Below, in pieces: positions 46,327 to 55,553 of a DNA stretch of 64,000 nt; within the stretch, counting starts at the first letter, position 1; each line of letters opens with the position of its first letter. Origin of the DNA: Aquamicrobium zhengzhouense (GTDB lineage: Bacteria; Pseudomonadota; Alphaproteobacteria; Rhizobiales; Rhizobiaceae); NCBI RefSeq assembly GCF_016124105.1, contig NZ_JADGMQ010000007.1, forward strand, positions 1 to 64,000, in the 5' to 3' direction. A program made the position numbers and the translations under genes. The notes below the pieces were generated by a model, which was given only the letters and a program-made list of their open reading frames with translations, was not told the DNA's origin and ran no database searches.

Positions 46327-49203
46327 CTATTGGCAGGCCTCGCAATCCGGATCGTCGATGGAACAGGCCTTTGCCCAGGCGCCGTTCTGATCAATCGTGA
46401 TCGAAGACGCGGCAACAGACGCCGACACCGCATTCAGCTTGCCATCGGTGCCTTTCAGTGTCGATTTTTCGACATGCGTCGCGGAGCGCGAGCGCAGATA
46501 GTAGGTGGTCTTCAGGCCCTTGTTCCACGCCAGCCGGTACAGCTCATCGAGCTTCTTGCCGCTCGGGTTGGCGATGTAGAGATTGAGTGACTGCGATTGG
46601 TCGATCCATTTCTGCCGACGGGATGCGGCCTCGATCAGCCAGCTCGATTCCAGTTCGAATGCGGTTGCGTAGAGCGCTTTCAAATCGTCCGGAATGCGAT
46701 CGATCTGGCCGACAGAACCATCAAAATATTTGAGGTCCGAGACCATCACCTCATCCCACAGACCGCGAGCTTTCAGGTCGTGAACCAGCTGGGCATTCAC
46801 CACGGTGAAGTCGCCGGACATGTTCGATTTGACGAAGAGGTTCTGATAGGCGGGCTCGATTGACTGCGAGACGCCGCAGATGTTGGAAATCGTCGCGGTT
46901 GGGGCAATCGCCATCGTGTTGGAGTTGCGCATGCCAACGGTTATGACGCGGCTGCGCAACGCCTCCCAGTCGAGCGTCATGCTTTCATCCATGTCGACGC
47001 TTGGACGTGCCTCTTTCATCAGCCGGATCGAGTCGATCGGCAGGATGCCCTGCGACCACAGCGACCCATCAAAGCTGCCATAGCGACCGCGCTCGGCGGC
47101 AAGATCTACCGATGCTGAAATCGCGTGGTAGCTGATCGCTTCCATTGACAGATCGGCAAATTCCACCGCAGCTGCCGAGGCATAAGGGATCCGCAGTTTC
47201 TGCAGCGCGTCCTGGAAGCCCATGAGCCCAAGGCCGACCGGGCGATGACGCAAATTCGACGCGCGTGCTTCCGGGATGGTGTAGAAATTGATGTCAACGA
47301 CATTATCCAGCATCCGCATCGCGGTTTTCACCGTCGCGGCAAGCCGGTCGAAGTCGAGACCGTTCTCGCCCAGATGATTGACGAGATTGACGGAACCGAG
47401 ATTGCAGACCGCGACCTCGTCCTTCGAGGTGTTGAGCGTGATCTCGGTGCACAGATTTGACGAGTGGACGACGCCGACATGGCCTTGGGGCGAGCGGATG
47501 TTGCACGGATCCTTGAAGGTAATCCACGGATGTCCGGTCTCGAACAGCATGGTCAGCATCTTGCGCCACAGATCGAGTGCCCGAACGGTGCGGTGCACAC
47601 GCATCTCGCCACGCTCGGCCTTGGCCTCATAGGCCTCGTAAGCTGCGCGAAATTTCGCGCCGTAGAGGTCGTGCAGATCAGGCGTTTCATCTGGAGAGAA
47701 CAGCGTCCAGTCGCTGTCCATTGAAACCCGCTCCATGAAGAGGTCCGGAACCCAGTTGGCCGTGTTCATGTCATGGGTGCGGCGCCGGTCATCGCCGGTG
47801 TTCTTGCGAAGATCGAGGAATTCCTCGATGTCGATGTGCCAGGTCTCGAGATAGGCGCACACCGCACCCTTGCGCTTGCCACCCTGATTGACCGCAATCG
47901 CGGTGTCATTGGCGACCTTCAGGAACGGCACCACGCCCTGGCTCTCGCCATTGGTGCCTTTGATATGCGCACCAAGACCGCGAACCGGCGTCCAGTCATT
48001 GCCAAGGCCGCCGGAGTATTTCGCCAGAAGCGCGTTGTCCTTGATGCCCTTGAAGATCGCCTCGAGATCATCGCCAATGGTGGTCAGGAAGCAGGATGAC
48101 AGCTGCGGCCGGGTCGTTCCCGAGTTGAACAGTGTCGGCGTGGAGGCCATGAAATCGAACGAGGACAAAAGATTGTAGAACTCGATCGCGCGGTTCTCGC
48201 GGTCGATCTCGCGCAGAGCCAGTCCCATCGCCACCCGCATGAAGAATGCCTGCGGCAGCTCGAACCGCTTGCCGTCGCGATGCAGGAAGTAGCGATCATA
48301 GAGGGTCTGCAAGCCGAGATACTGGAAATTGAGATCGCGCTCCGGCTTGAGAGCCGCGCTTATCCGTTGCAGGTCGAAGCGCTCCAGCTCCGAATCGATC
48401 AGGCCTGCCTTGATGCCGGTCGCGATGAACTGAGGAAAATAGCTGGCGTAACGCGATGCCATCTCCGACTGCGTCGCCTGTTCGGCACGACCGGAAACGA
48501 GGCTCAGTGCCTCACGGCGCAGTTTGTCCATCAGGAGACGAGCGGCAACGAACGCATAGTTCGGCTCCTGCTCGATCAGCGTGCGCGCAGCCATGATCGG
48601 TGCCAGTGACAGCTCGTCCTGCGTGATGCCATCGTAGAGGTTTCTGCGGGTCTCTGTCAGGATGGGCGACGCCGAAACCGCGTCCAGCCCATTGCATGCT
48701 TCTTCAACGATACGCGTCAGCCGCGTTTCATCGAGCGCAACAAGCTCTCCGTCTTCCGAAGTCATTTTCAATGCGGGGGCTGACGGAGCGGTTGCAAATT
48801 CCTTCTCCGCCGTACGTTCACGCGCACGCTCCTCGCGATAAAGCACGTATGCCCGCGCAATCTTGTGGTGTTCGCCGCGCATCAGCGCGAGTTCCACCTG
48901 ATCCTGCACGTCTTCGATGTGGAACAGGCGGCCTTCGCCAACGCGGCGGGTAAGCGCCGAAACGACTTGTCCGGTCAGTTCTTCGACTGCCTCGTGTACC
49001 CGGCGGGAACCGGCGGCAGTTGACCCTTCCACGGCCAGAAAGGCCTTGGTCAGCGCGATGCTGATTTTGCGCGCGTCAAAGGGCGTGACGGCACCATTGC
49101 GGCGCAAAAGCTGATAGCCCGGAGCCGCGGTTGCTTCTGACGAAATTCCAAGTGGAACGAAGCTCGCTCCGTCCGTGCGGTGGGTTGCAGTCGCCGACAT
49201 CAT
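46327..49203 (-). CDS. nrdA: Ribonucleotide reductase alpha subunit, class I
   Basis: A 958-residue catalytic subunit that reduces ribonucleoside diphosphates. It begins with an ATP-cone ([20 protein letters not shown]) and a second cone-like region near residues 150-235. The active site includes [16 protein letters not shown] and [13 protein letters not shown], giving the redox cysteines and the Cys-Glu pair. A C-terminal [12 protein letters not shown] carries the thiol-exchange cysteines. Start is ATG 49203 (or the adjacent ATG 49200); the frame to 49314 crosses the riboswitch. The weak GGGG ribosome-binding site is held in a hairpin. Confidence 0.94.
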   Translation of the reverse strand: MMSATATHRTDGASFVPLGISSEATAAPGYQLLRRNGAVTPFDARKISIALTKAFLAVEGSTAAGSRRVHEAVEELTGQVVSALTRRVGEGRLFHIEDVQDQVELALMRGEHHKIARAYVLYREERARERTAEKEFATAPSAPALKMTSEDGELVALDETRLTRIVEEACNGLDAVSASPILTETRRNLYDGITQDELSLAPIMAARTLIEQEPNYAFVAARLLMDKLRREALSLVSGRAEQATQSEMASRYASYFPQFIATGIKAGLIDSELERFDLQRISAALKPERDLNFQYLGLQTLYDRYFLHRDGKRFELPQAFFMRVAMGLALREIDRENRAIEFYNLLSSFDFMASTPTLFNSGTTRPQLSSCFLTTIGDDLEAIFKGIKDNALLAKYSGGLGNDWTPVRGLGAHIKGTNGESQGVVPFLKVANDTAIAVNQGGKRKGAVCAYLETWHIDIEEFLDLRKNTGDDRRRTHDMNTANWVPDLFMERVSMDSDWTLFSPDETPDLHDLYGAKFRAAYEAYEAKAERGEMRVHRTVRALDLWRKMLTMLFETGHPWITFKDPCNIRSPQGHVGVVHSSNLCTEITLNTSKDEVAVCNLGSVNLVNHLGENGLDFDRLAATVKTAMRMLDNVVDINFYTIPEARASNLRHRPVGLGLMGFQDALQKLRIPYASAAAVEFADLSMEAISYHAISASVDLAAERGRYGSFDGSLWSQGILPIDSIRLMKEARPSVDMDESMTLDWEALRSRVITVGMRNSNTMAIAPTATISNICGVSQSIEPAYQNLFVKSNMSGDFTVVNAQLVHDLKARGLWDEVMVSDLKYFDGSVGQIDRIPDDLKALYATAFELESSWLIEAASRRQKWIDQSQSLNLYIANPSGKKLDELYRLAWNKGLKTTYYLRSRSATHVEKSTLKGTDGKLNAVSASVAASSITIDQNGAWAKACSIDDPDCEACQ

Positions 49204-49205
49204 AT

Positions 49206-49228
49206 CCCCGTGTCGTTGACGAACGGGG
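49206..49228 (-). promoter_or_regulatory. Hairpin sequestering the nrdA ribosome-binding site
   Basis: On the minus strand CCCCGT (49228-49223) pairs with ACGGGG (49211-49206), with an inner TCGT/ACGA helix and one bulged base. The GGGG just before the nrdA ATG is thereby paired. This is the likely expression platform by which the upstream riboswitch blocks translation. Confidence 0.65.
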
Positions 49229-49313
49229 AAGGGTGGGAACACCGGCTGAACGCAATTGTCCAACCGCTGCGCACCACCGGGACACCCCGCCCGAGGTTCG
49301 AAACAATGCGTCA

Positions 49314-49482
49314 CGGCAGGTCTCCTGGCTCACAGGTCATTGTTTCTGCCAGCCTTCCCAGTGAACCCACCAGTGGCAAAATCGACAGAAACTCGCTGCT
49401 TACAGTTGCGGGGGCAGCGCCGGAGTTCCCTTTCAGGTCACCGGCTTCCCTCTTAGCTCTCGCACCAAGGCACGAGAGACCG
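49314..49482 (-). promoter_or_regulatory. Cobalamin riboswitch in the nrdA leader
   Basis: On the minus strand the leader contains CCGCAACTGTAAGC (49411-49398), then CCACTGG, GGGAAGGC and the B12 box GCCAGGAGACCTGCC near 49329-49315, all in the order of the AdoCbl riboswitch. A closing hairpin TCTCGTGCC/GGTGCGAGA lies at the 5' end. It is 111 bases upstream of nrdA. B12 riboswitches normally repress in the presence of cobalamin, so class I reductase would be made when B12 is short. Confidence 0.92.
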
Positions 49483-49537
49483 TAACGGCTAGATATTGCG
49501 CGTCAGGGTGCGAGGATGTCAATTGATAGTAGAGGGG

Positions 49538-49568
49538 CGGCTCGTCAAAGCTGTGTATGGACGAGCCG
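49538..49568 (-). terminator. Hairpin after the bd oxidase operon
   Basis: CGGCTCGTC (49568-49560 on the minus strand) pairs with GACGAGCCG (49546-49538) in a perfect 9-bp stem with a 13-base loop, 27 bases after the last stop. It is followed by pyrimidines without a clear T tract. Confidence 0.55.
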
Positions 49569-49595
49569 GCTGAAAAGCGTGGGGCAGTTAAACGG

Positions 49596-49709
49596 TCACA
49601 TCAGCCAGAGGCGAATGATGTAACCGACCGTCGCAACGCAAGCGACGCCTCCCGCCCACAACAGGACGAACCAGAGAAGCCGCTGCCAGACAGGTCCAGG
49701 TGCAGACAT
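49596..49709 (-). CDS. Small bd-oxidase accessory subunit (DUF2474/CydX-like)
   Basis: A 37-residue protein beginning MSAPGPVWQRLLWFVLLWAG and ending YIIRLWLM, with one transmembrane helix (about residues 11-33) preceded by a Trp/Arg N-terminus. This is the form of DUF2474 or CydX-like subunits that stabilise cytochrome bd. The ATG lies two bases after the cydB stop. It is too short for most automatic gene finders. Position and form support it; no direct homology search was possible. Confidence 0.85.
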   Translation of the reverse strand: MSAPGPVWQRLLWFVLLWAGGVACVATVGYIIRLWLM

Positions 49710-49711
49710 GC

Positions 49712-50707
49712 TCAATGGTAGCCTTCATGCCCGACTTTTCCGCGAAACACCCAATAGCTGTAGGCGGTATAGGCAAGGATGATCGGGATAAGGATCCCCG
49801 CACCTACCAGCATGAATATCAGGCTGGATTCGGGTGATGCGGCTTCATGAATGGTGATCCGGCCGGGGATGACGTCGGGAAACACACTGATCCCAAGCCC
49901 CAGCATGCTGAGCGCGAACAGCCCGAGAGCCAGGAGGAATGGGAAGATCTCCCAGCGGCGGTGGAGGCTGTAGAAATACGCTGCCGCGGCGATCGTCACC
50001 AGCAAGGGCACCTGCGCAGTGAAGAGGATGTTTGGCCAGGCGAACCAGCGCTCGTAGAAGGCTTCTTCAAGGAACGGCGTTGCAAGGCTTACCGCGGCCA
50101 CGCACGCAACCGTCGCGAGTCCACACGTCTTCGCGTAGTAAAACGCCTTGTCCTGCAATGCTCCTTCAGTCTTCATGATCAGCCAGGTGGAGCCGAGTAG
50201 CGCATAGCCGATGACGAGGCTGACGCCGGTCAGAAGGCTGAATGGCGAGAGCCAGTCCCACCATCCGCCGCCATAGGCCCGCCCATCGACATTGATACCC
50301 TGGAGCAATGCGCCCAGCGTCACCCCTTGCGCGAAGGCGGCGACCAGTGATCCACCCGCAAATGACATGTCCCAGAACCATTCGTGAGCAGGATCGCGCC
50401 ACCGAAATTCGAACGCGACCCCGCGAAAGACCAGAGCCAGAAGCATTGCAATGATCGGTGCGTAAAGCGCGGGCATGATGATGGCATAGGCGAGCGGGAA
50501 GGCGGCCATGAGTCCGCCTCCGCCCATGATCAGCCAAGTCTCGTTTCCGTCCCAGACCGGAGCCACGGAATTCATCGCCTGGCTGCGCTGAGAGCCTGCC
50601 TCCAGGGTTGGGAACAAGATGCCGACCCCAAGATCAAACCCGTCCAGCACCACATAGGCGAAGACTGCAAAGGCGAGGATGAAGGCCCACAAGACTGGTA
50701 GATCCAT
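49712..50707 (-). CDS. cydB: Cytochrome bd-type quinol oxidase subunit II
   Basis: A 331-residue membrane protein with about eight transmembrane helices. DGFDLGVGILFP, VWDGNETWLIMGGG and FPLAYAIIMPALY are typical of CydB/CioB. GGGAGAAT lies before the ATG at 50707, one base after the cydA stop. The longer frame to 50806 is inside cydA. It partners CydA in quinol oxidation by oxygen at the inner membrane. Confidence 0.93.
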   Translation of the reverse strand: MDLPVLWAFILAFAVFAYVVLDGFDLGVGILFPTLEAGSQRSQAMNSVAPVWDGNETWLIMGGGGLMAAFPLAYAIIMPALYAPIIAMLLALVFRGVAFEFRWRDPAHEWFWDMSFAGGSLVAAFAQGVTLGALLQGINVDGRAYGGGWWDWLSPFSLLTGVSLVIGYALLGSTWLIMKTEGALQDKAFYYAKTCGLATVACVAAVSLATPFLEEAFYERWFAWPNILFTAQVPLLVTIAAAAYFYSLHRRWEIFPFLLALGLFALSMLGLGISVFPDVIPGRITIHEAASPESSLIFMLVGAGILIPIILAYTAYSYWVFRGKVGHEGYH

Positions 50708-50708
50708 C

Positions 50709-52139
50709 TCATTCTCCCTTGGAATCAGAGCCGATGGCAAGATCAGGCCGGACTGCTGCAGCGGGTGTAATGCCCGCCGTCCGGATCGGTGCCGTGCCGC
50801 CCTCAAGGCCCGACTCTGCCGGCATGGGCGCGTGCGCCATCAGTCGCAAAATGTACCAGATGCCGACCGAGAACACCGCGAAATAGACAATGATGAAGGC
50901 GATGAGCGAGGCAGCGACAGCGGGCGCATCAAGCGGAGAGACAGAATCTGCCGTCCGCAACAGGCCGTAAATCGTGTAGGGCTGTCGCCCGACCTCCGTC
51001 GTCACCCAACCGGCGATGACGGCAACAAACCCTGCTGGCCCCATCACAATCGCGAAACGGTGCAGGAGGGGCCAGTCGTAAAGTCGCCCTCGCAGATGGG
51101 CCAGCAGCGAAATCCCGCCCAGCGCCAGCATCAGCATTCCAAGCCCGACCATGATGCGGAAAGACCAGAAGATGATGGCAACGGGCGGCCACTCTTCCCG
51201 AGCAACGGTTTCGAGCCCATCCATCGGCGCCGTGAGGCTGTGCTTGAGAATGAGCGAGCCAAGATTTGGAATCGCAATCGGATAGCGAAGGGTGGCGTTC
51301 TCCTCGTCAGGAATTCCGAACAGGTAAAGCGGAGCACCGTCGGGATGGCTGTCGAAATGCCCCTCCATAGCCATGATCTTGACCGGCTGATTCTCAAGCG
51401 TGTTGAGCCCGTGCAGATCACCGACAAAGATTTGGATCGGCGCGGTCACGACGATCATCCCCATCGCCATCGTAAACATGACCCGCGTGCCGTGCGTGTT
51501 GTGCTTGCGCAAGAGGTGCCACGCAGCCACCGCTCCCACCACCAGTGCGGTGGTGAGATACGAGCCGAGCACCGTGTGAACGAGCCGATAGGGGAAGGAG
51601 GGTGTGAAGATGATCGCCCACCAGTCTTCCGGAACAAACTGCCCGACCTCATTGAAGGTATGTCCGGCTGGCGTCTGCATCCAGGAATTTGCGGCGATGA
51701 TCCAGAATGAGGAAAGGAGCGTACCGAATGCGACGGCGAGCGTTGCCGCAAAGTGCAACCCCTTGCCGACCCGGCTGAGCCCGAAAAGCATGATGCCGAG
51801 GAAGCCGGCCTCAAGGAAGAAAGCGGTGAGCACCTCATAAGCCATCAAGGGACCGACAATGGGCCCTGCAAGATCAGAGAAGACCGACCAGTTGGTGCCG
51901 AACTGGTAGGAAAGCACGATACCGGAGACGACGCCCATGCCAAAATTGATGGCGAATATCTTGATCCAGTAGCGGAAGAGATCGAGGTAGACCGATTTTC
52001 CGGTCCATAGCCACAGACCTTCCAGAACCGCCAGATAACTTGCCAGGCCGATCGTGAGAGCGGGAAAGATGAAGTGGAAGGAGACGGTGAATGCGAACTG
52101 GATGCGAGCCAGAAGCAGGGCATCAAAGCCTTCGAACAT
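50709..52139 (-). CDS. cydA: Cytochrome bd-type quinol oxidase subunit I (CIO-like)
   Basis: A 476-residue subunit carrying the hemes. RIQFAFTVSFHFIFPALTIG holds the high-spin heme ligand His, and GWVTTEVGRQPYTIYGLLRT is the signature of the short-Q-loop cyanide-insensitive oxidase (CioA) branch. GGAGGATC lies before the ATG. First gene of a three-gene operon with cydB and the small subunit. It offers oxygen respiration that bypasses the bc1 complex and resists cyanide, sulfide or low oxygen. The regulator at 52279 on the same strand belongs to the ectoine genes instead. Confidence 0.93.
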   Translation of the reverse strand: MFEGFDALLLARIQFAFTVSFHFIFPALTIGLASYLAVLEGLWLWTGKSVYLDLFRYWIKIFAINFGMGVVSGIVLSYQFGTNWSVFSDLAGPIVGPLMAYEVLTAFFLEAGFLGIMLFGLSRVGKGLHFAATLAVAFGTLLSSFWIIAANSWMQTPAGHTFNEVGQFVPEDWWAIIFTPSFPYRLVHTVLGSYLTTALVVGAVAAWHLLRKHNTHGTRVMFTMAMGMIVVTAPIQIFVGDLHGLNTLENQPVKIMAMEGHFDSHPDGAPLYLFGIPDEENATLRYPIAIPNLGSLILKHSLTAPMDGLETVAREEWPPVAIIFWSFRIMVGLGMLMLALGGISLLAHLRGRLYDWPLLHRFAIVMGPAGFVAVIAGWVTTEVGRQPYTIYGLLRTADSVSPLDAPAVAASLIAFIIVYFAVFSVGIWYILRLMAHAPMPAESGLEGGTAPIRTAGITPAAAVRPDLAIGSDSKGE

Positions 52140-52278
52140 ACGATCCTCCGATCACATGAGCGGAAATTAGCGCACGAATCCCGCCGACTGGCAAACTGCA
52201 AATTCGTCTCTCAACTCATGAGGCGTGTTTTCGATCCTTCTTCTTCCCTCATTTCAGTGACCGGGGCTTTCGCGCTGT

Positions 52279-52989
52279 TCAGGAATTTTCCGCAAAAGCG
52301 CGGCGAATGCGGGCATAGCTGAGCGCGATGTGCACGCGCCTGACATAAGCCGCCGCCGCGACATCGCCATGCTCCACCGCCTCGGCAATATCGGCGACCT
52401 CGCGTTGAAAGGTGCGGAACTCGTTGTCGAGAAGCTCCTGATAGTCCCGAATCTGCAATGCGGTTTTCATCCAGATGCGGCTGGTCTGATAGTAGAGACG
52501 CTCGCTGAGTTCACGCAGCGGCTCGTTCCTCGTCAGGCTGGTGAAGAGATGGAAGAACTCCATATTCAGCCACGCGAATTGCCGGACATCGCTGCCTTCT
52601 GTCAGCTGCTCGCAACGCGCGCGTATGTCGCGAAATTTCTCGATCAGCTCTTCATTGACTTCAACCGGCGAGAGCTTGCCGATCAGTTCCGCCAGTTCGA
52701 CGCGGATTTCGTAGACCTGCGCCAATTCCTCGGCATCGATATCGGTAACGATGGTCCCGACGCCGTGGACGGAACGCAGCAGCCCCTCGGCTTCCAGCTT
52801 GACGAGAACCCGGCGCACCGGCGTGCGCGACACCCCGAATTCCTCCGCAAGGTCCTCCTCTCGCAAACGTTTGCCGGGTGGATAGTCGAGAAGGCAGATA
52901 CGCGAGCGAAGCGCCTGATAGATGCGCGCAAAGCGTCCTCGGGCGCTGTCATCGGCCGGCGCTTGTTCCTCTGCGACAGTCTGCGCCAC
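52279..52989 (-). CDS. GntR-family regulator, FadR/FCD type
   Basis: A 236-residue regulator with an N-terminal winged helix (LREEDLAEEFGVSRTPVRRV) and an all-helical FCD effector domain. The start is taken as GTG at 52989, because GAGGGGG, overlapping the stop of the upstream deacetylase, sits at the right distance; a frame back to TTG 53028 lies inside that gene. It ends the leftward ectoine operon (doeA, deacetylase, regulator). The perfect palindrome ATGTTGTGCACAACAT at the divergent promoter is a likely target. An ectoine-derived effector is inferred. Confidence 0.85.
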   Translation of the reverse strand: MAQTVAEEQAPADDSARGRFARIYQALRSRICLLDYPPGKRLREEDLAEEFGVSRTPVRRVLVKLEAEGLLRSVHGVGTIVTDIDAEELAQVYEIRVELAELIGKLSPVEVNEELIEKFRDIRARCEQLTEGSDVRQFAWLNMEFFHLFTSLTRNEPLRELSERLYYQTSRIWMKTALQIRDYQELLDNEFRTFQREVADIAEAVEHGDVAAAAYVRRVHIALSYARIRRAFAENS

Positions 52990-52999
52990 AATATCCCCC

Positions 53000-54178
53000 T
53001 CAAGCAAAAGAGGCCCCCTGATCACCAAGCTTCAGCACCAGCTTGTCGAGCATTTCCAGGCAGGCAGCAAGCTGGCTGATCTCGATGAATTCATCCGGTT
53101 TGTGGGCCTGGGCAATTGAACCCGGCCCGCAGATTATGGACGAGATACCGGCGGTCTGAAAAAGGCCCGCTTCGGTGCCGAACGGCACGACATCGGCGTG
53201 GCGACAGCCTGTAAGTTCGAAGACGATTTCACGTGCTTCCGAAGCCTCCACCACCTGAAGCCCCTCGACCTCGCCAACGGTACGGGTGATGATCGCGCAA
53301 TCCGACGAGACTCTGCGCATCAAGGGCAGAAGCACGCTGTCCGCATAATTTCCCAGATCGCGTTTGACGAAATTTGCGTCGTCGATGTTGATGGGGCGCA
53401 TTTCCCATTCGACGGAACAGTTCCCGGCAATCACGTTGCGCGCGGTGCCACCTTCGATGCGTCCGACCTGAAGCGTCGTCCAGGGTGGATCGAAACGGCT
53501 TGCCTGCGGCGCGCGCGCCTTCATCTGTTCGCCAAGTTCGAGCATCCGCGAGATGTAACGCGTTGCATATTCGATGGCGTTGACACCCTTGTCGGGCTGC
53601 GAGCCATGGCCCTCGATGCCGGAAAATTCGGTGGTGTATTCGTAGCAGCCCTTGTGTCCCTCGATCACCCTCATCTCGGTCGGTTCGCCGATGATCGCAA
53701 CTGAAGGACGAATGCCAGCCCGCTCCAGTTCCTGGACGAGGGCGCGTGCGCCGAAGCAGCCAACCTCCTCGTCATAGGTCAAGGCAAAGTGGAGCGGTCG
53801 GGCAAGATCCACATCAGCAAAGCGCGGCGCCATCGCGATTGCAGCGGCGATGAAGCCCTTCATGTCGCAGGTGCCACGTCCATAAAGGCGATCACCGCGC
53901 CGCGTCATTTCAAACGGATCGCTCGACCACTCCTCGGGATTTGCCGGCACGACATCCGAATGGCCGGAAAGGACGATCCCGCCATCGCCCGCCGGGCCAA
54001 GTGTGGCGAACAGATTTGCCTTGGTGCCGGTTTCGTCGCGAGAGAGCGAGATCGTTGCCCCTGCATCCGACAAGAGGTCCGCAGCATAGGTGATCAGCTC
54101 AAGGTTGCTGTCGGATGAGACCGTCGGAAAGGCGATCAGATCGCCAAGGATCTGGCTGGTGCGGGCGAGCATGTCCAT
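53000..54178 (-). CDS. M20-family deacetylase, probable N-acetyl-diaminobutyrate deacetylase
   Basis: A 392-residue metallopeptidase of the ArgE/acetylornithine deacetylase group. Metal and catalytic residues are present: SGHSDVVPA, TCDMKGF, YDEEVGCFGA (Glu-Glu), GEPTEM and a late AHKPDEF His. Next to ectoine hydrolase, its likely substrate is N-alpha-acetyl-L-2,4-diaminobutyrate, one carbon shorter than N-acetylornithine. Classical DoeB/EutE is of the unrelated AstE/AspA fold, which is absent here, so this looks like a functional replacement. It follows doeA by nine bases. Confidence 0.75.
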   Translation of the reverse strand: MDMLARTSQILGDLIAFPTVSSDSNLELITYAADLLSDAGATISLSRDETGTKANLFATLGPAGDGGIVLSGHSDVVPANPEEWSSDPFEMTRRGDRLYGRGTCDMKGFIAAAIAMAPRFADVDLARPLHFALTYDEEVGCFGARALVQELERAGIRPSVAIIGEPTEMRVIEGHKGCYEYTTEFSGIEGHGSQPDKGVNAIEYATRYISRMLELGEQMKARAPQASRFDPPWTTLQVGRIEGGTARNVIAGNCSVEWEMRPINIDDANFVKRDLGNYADSVLLPLMRRVSSDCAIITRTVGEVEGLQVVEASEAREIVFELTGCRHADVVPFGTEAGLFQTAGISSIICGPGSIAQAHKPDEFIEISQLAACLEMLDKLVLKLGDQGASFA

Positions 54179-54187
54179 GAAGGGATC

Positions 54188-55372
54188 TCAATCCTTGATG
54201 TAGAGCTTGCGCGGGCGATCGCAGAAGCACTCTGCGGGGCCGCTTTCACGGATCAGGATGCTCTCGGTGATTTCCAGACCCCAGTCTTCCATCCACAGCC
54301 CCGGCATGAAGTGGAAGGTCATGCCTGGCTCCAGAATGGTCTCCTCTTCCTTGCGGAACGAGATCGTGCGCTCGCCCCAGTCTGGCGGGTAGGAAATGCC
54401 GATCGGATAGCCGCAGCGGCTGTCCTTCTTGATGCCGGCGCGCTCGAGCGAGCCGAACAGAGCCTTGGCGACTTCACCGGCAGGACCCCCAGGCCGTGCG
54501 GCGTCTAGCCCGGCTTCCAGCCCTTCGACCAGAGCCTTTTCGGCATCGACCATCTCCTGCGGCGGCTTTCCAAGGAAAAGCGTGCGGCAGAACGGCACGT
54601 GATAGCGGCGATAGCAGCCAGCAATTTCGAAGAAGGTTGCCTCGCCCTTTTGGAAGGGACGGCCATCCCAGGTCAGGTGCGGCGCGGCTGCGTCGGTGCC
54701 GGAAGGCAGCAGCGGAACGATGGACGCGTAGTCTCCCCACGCACCATCCACGCCCCGGATCGCATCGCCATAAATTTCCGCGACAATCTCGTTCTTTGGC
54801 CGGCCCGGCTCAACGCGCTCCATGACGCCATCGATCATGTTCTCCACAATCCTGGCAGCCTTGCGCATGAAGGCGATTTCTTCGTCAGATTTGACGCCGC
54901 GCTGCCAGTTGACGAGCGCCGTCGCATCCACCAGTTCGGCCTCGGCAAGCTCTTCGCGCAGGACGAGGTAGGCTTTCGCTGAGAAGTAGTAATTTTCCAG
55001 CTCAACGCCGATGCGCTTGTTGGCGTAACCCTTCTCGCGCAGGATCGAGGCAAGGTCTTGCATCGGGTGGCGTACGGTAGACTGGACGTAATTGTCCGCG
55101 TAGCCGAACACGCGATCATCGCTCATCCAGACCGTGCGTACTGCGCCATTTGCATCCTGGCTGCGGCCCCACCAGATCGGATCAGCATCATGGAACACCA
55201 GCACGCCCTGATGCACGTAAAACGACCAGCCATCATAGCCGGTCAGCCACGCCATGTTCGACGGATCCTCGACGAAAAGAACGTCGAGACCCTGCTTTTC
55301 CATGGCCTTGCGGACCTTGGTCAGGCGGCGAGTGTACTCGTTTCTGGTGAATGGCAGATCAACGGCCGGCAT
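54188..55372 (-). CDS. doeA: Ectoine hydrolase (M24 family)
   Basis: A 394-residue creatinase/prolidase-fold enzyme that opens the ectoine ring to N-alpha-acetyl-diaminobutyrate. WLTGYDGWSFYVHQGVL, WWGRSQDANGAVRTVWM and CGYPIGISYPPDWGE are typical of DoeA/EutD, and the ehu/eut neighbours confirm it. GGGAGGAGC lies directly before the ATG. First gene of the leftward operon; its promoter candidate (TTGCTT, 16 bases, TACACA) overlaps a TGTACA element. Confidence 0.92.
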   Translation of the reverse strand: MPAVDLPFTRNEYTRRLTKVRKAMEKQGLDVLFVEDPSNMAWLTGYDGWSFYVHQGVLVFHDADPIWWGRSQDANGAVRTVWMSDDRVFGYADNYVQSTVRHPMQDLASILREKGYANKRIGVELENYYFSAKAYLVLREELAEAELVDATALVNWQRGVKSDEEIAFMRKAARIVENMIDGVMERVEPGRPKNEIVAEIYGDAIRGVDGAWGDYASIVPLLPSGTDAAAPHLTWDGRPFQKGEATFFEIAGCYRRYHVPFCRTLFLGKPPQEMVDAEKALVEGLEAGLDAARPGGPAGEVAKALFGSLERAGIKKDSRCGYPIGISYPPDWGERTISFRKEEETILEPGMTFHFMPGLWMEDWGLEITESILIRESGPAECFCDRPRKLYIKD

Positions 55373-55411
55373 ATGCTCCTCCCGGAAGCGCTCTCAGGCA
55401 AACTCACCTAA

Positions 55412-55439
55412 TGTGTACATCTAGCGAGAAGGAAAGCAA
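55412..55439 (-). promoter_or_regulatory. Candidate doeA promoter
   Basis: On the minus strand TTGCTT (55439-55434) and TACACA (55417-55412) are spaced by 16 bases. The -10 overlaps ATGTGTACAT (55411-55420), which contains a TGTACA resembling half of the stronger palindrome at 55501. Confidence 0.45.
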
Positions 55440-55477
55440 CACGCGATGCGTGACGAGCAAAAATACCGGAAAAACCG

Positions 55478-55516
55478 TTGACATGGCCGCGCAGTACATG
55501 ATGTTGTGCACAACAT
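55478..55516 (+). promoter_or_regulatory. ehuB promoter with GntR-type operator
   Basis: TTGACA (55478-55483) is a consensus -35. Seventeen bases later begins ATGTTGTGCACAACAT (55501-55516), a perfect 16-bp palindrome covering the -10/start region and ending 37 bases before the ehuB ATG. Such TTGT-ACAA palindromes suit FCD-type GntR repressors, one of which is encoded in the divergent operon. Confidence 0.65.
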
Positions 55517-55553
55517 AAGAAGAAAGCACATCGGTGGAACACAGGAGAGAGCC

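Noticed and set aside
49204-49314. N-terminal extension of NrdA
   Set aside because: The frame enters the expression platform and reaches the edge of the cobalamin riboswitch, so it is leader RNA, not coding sequence.
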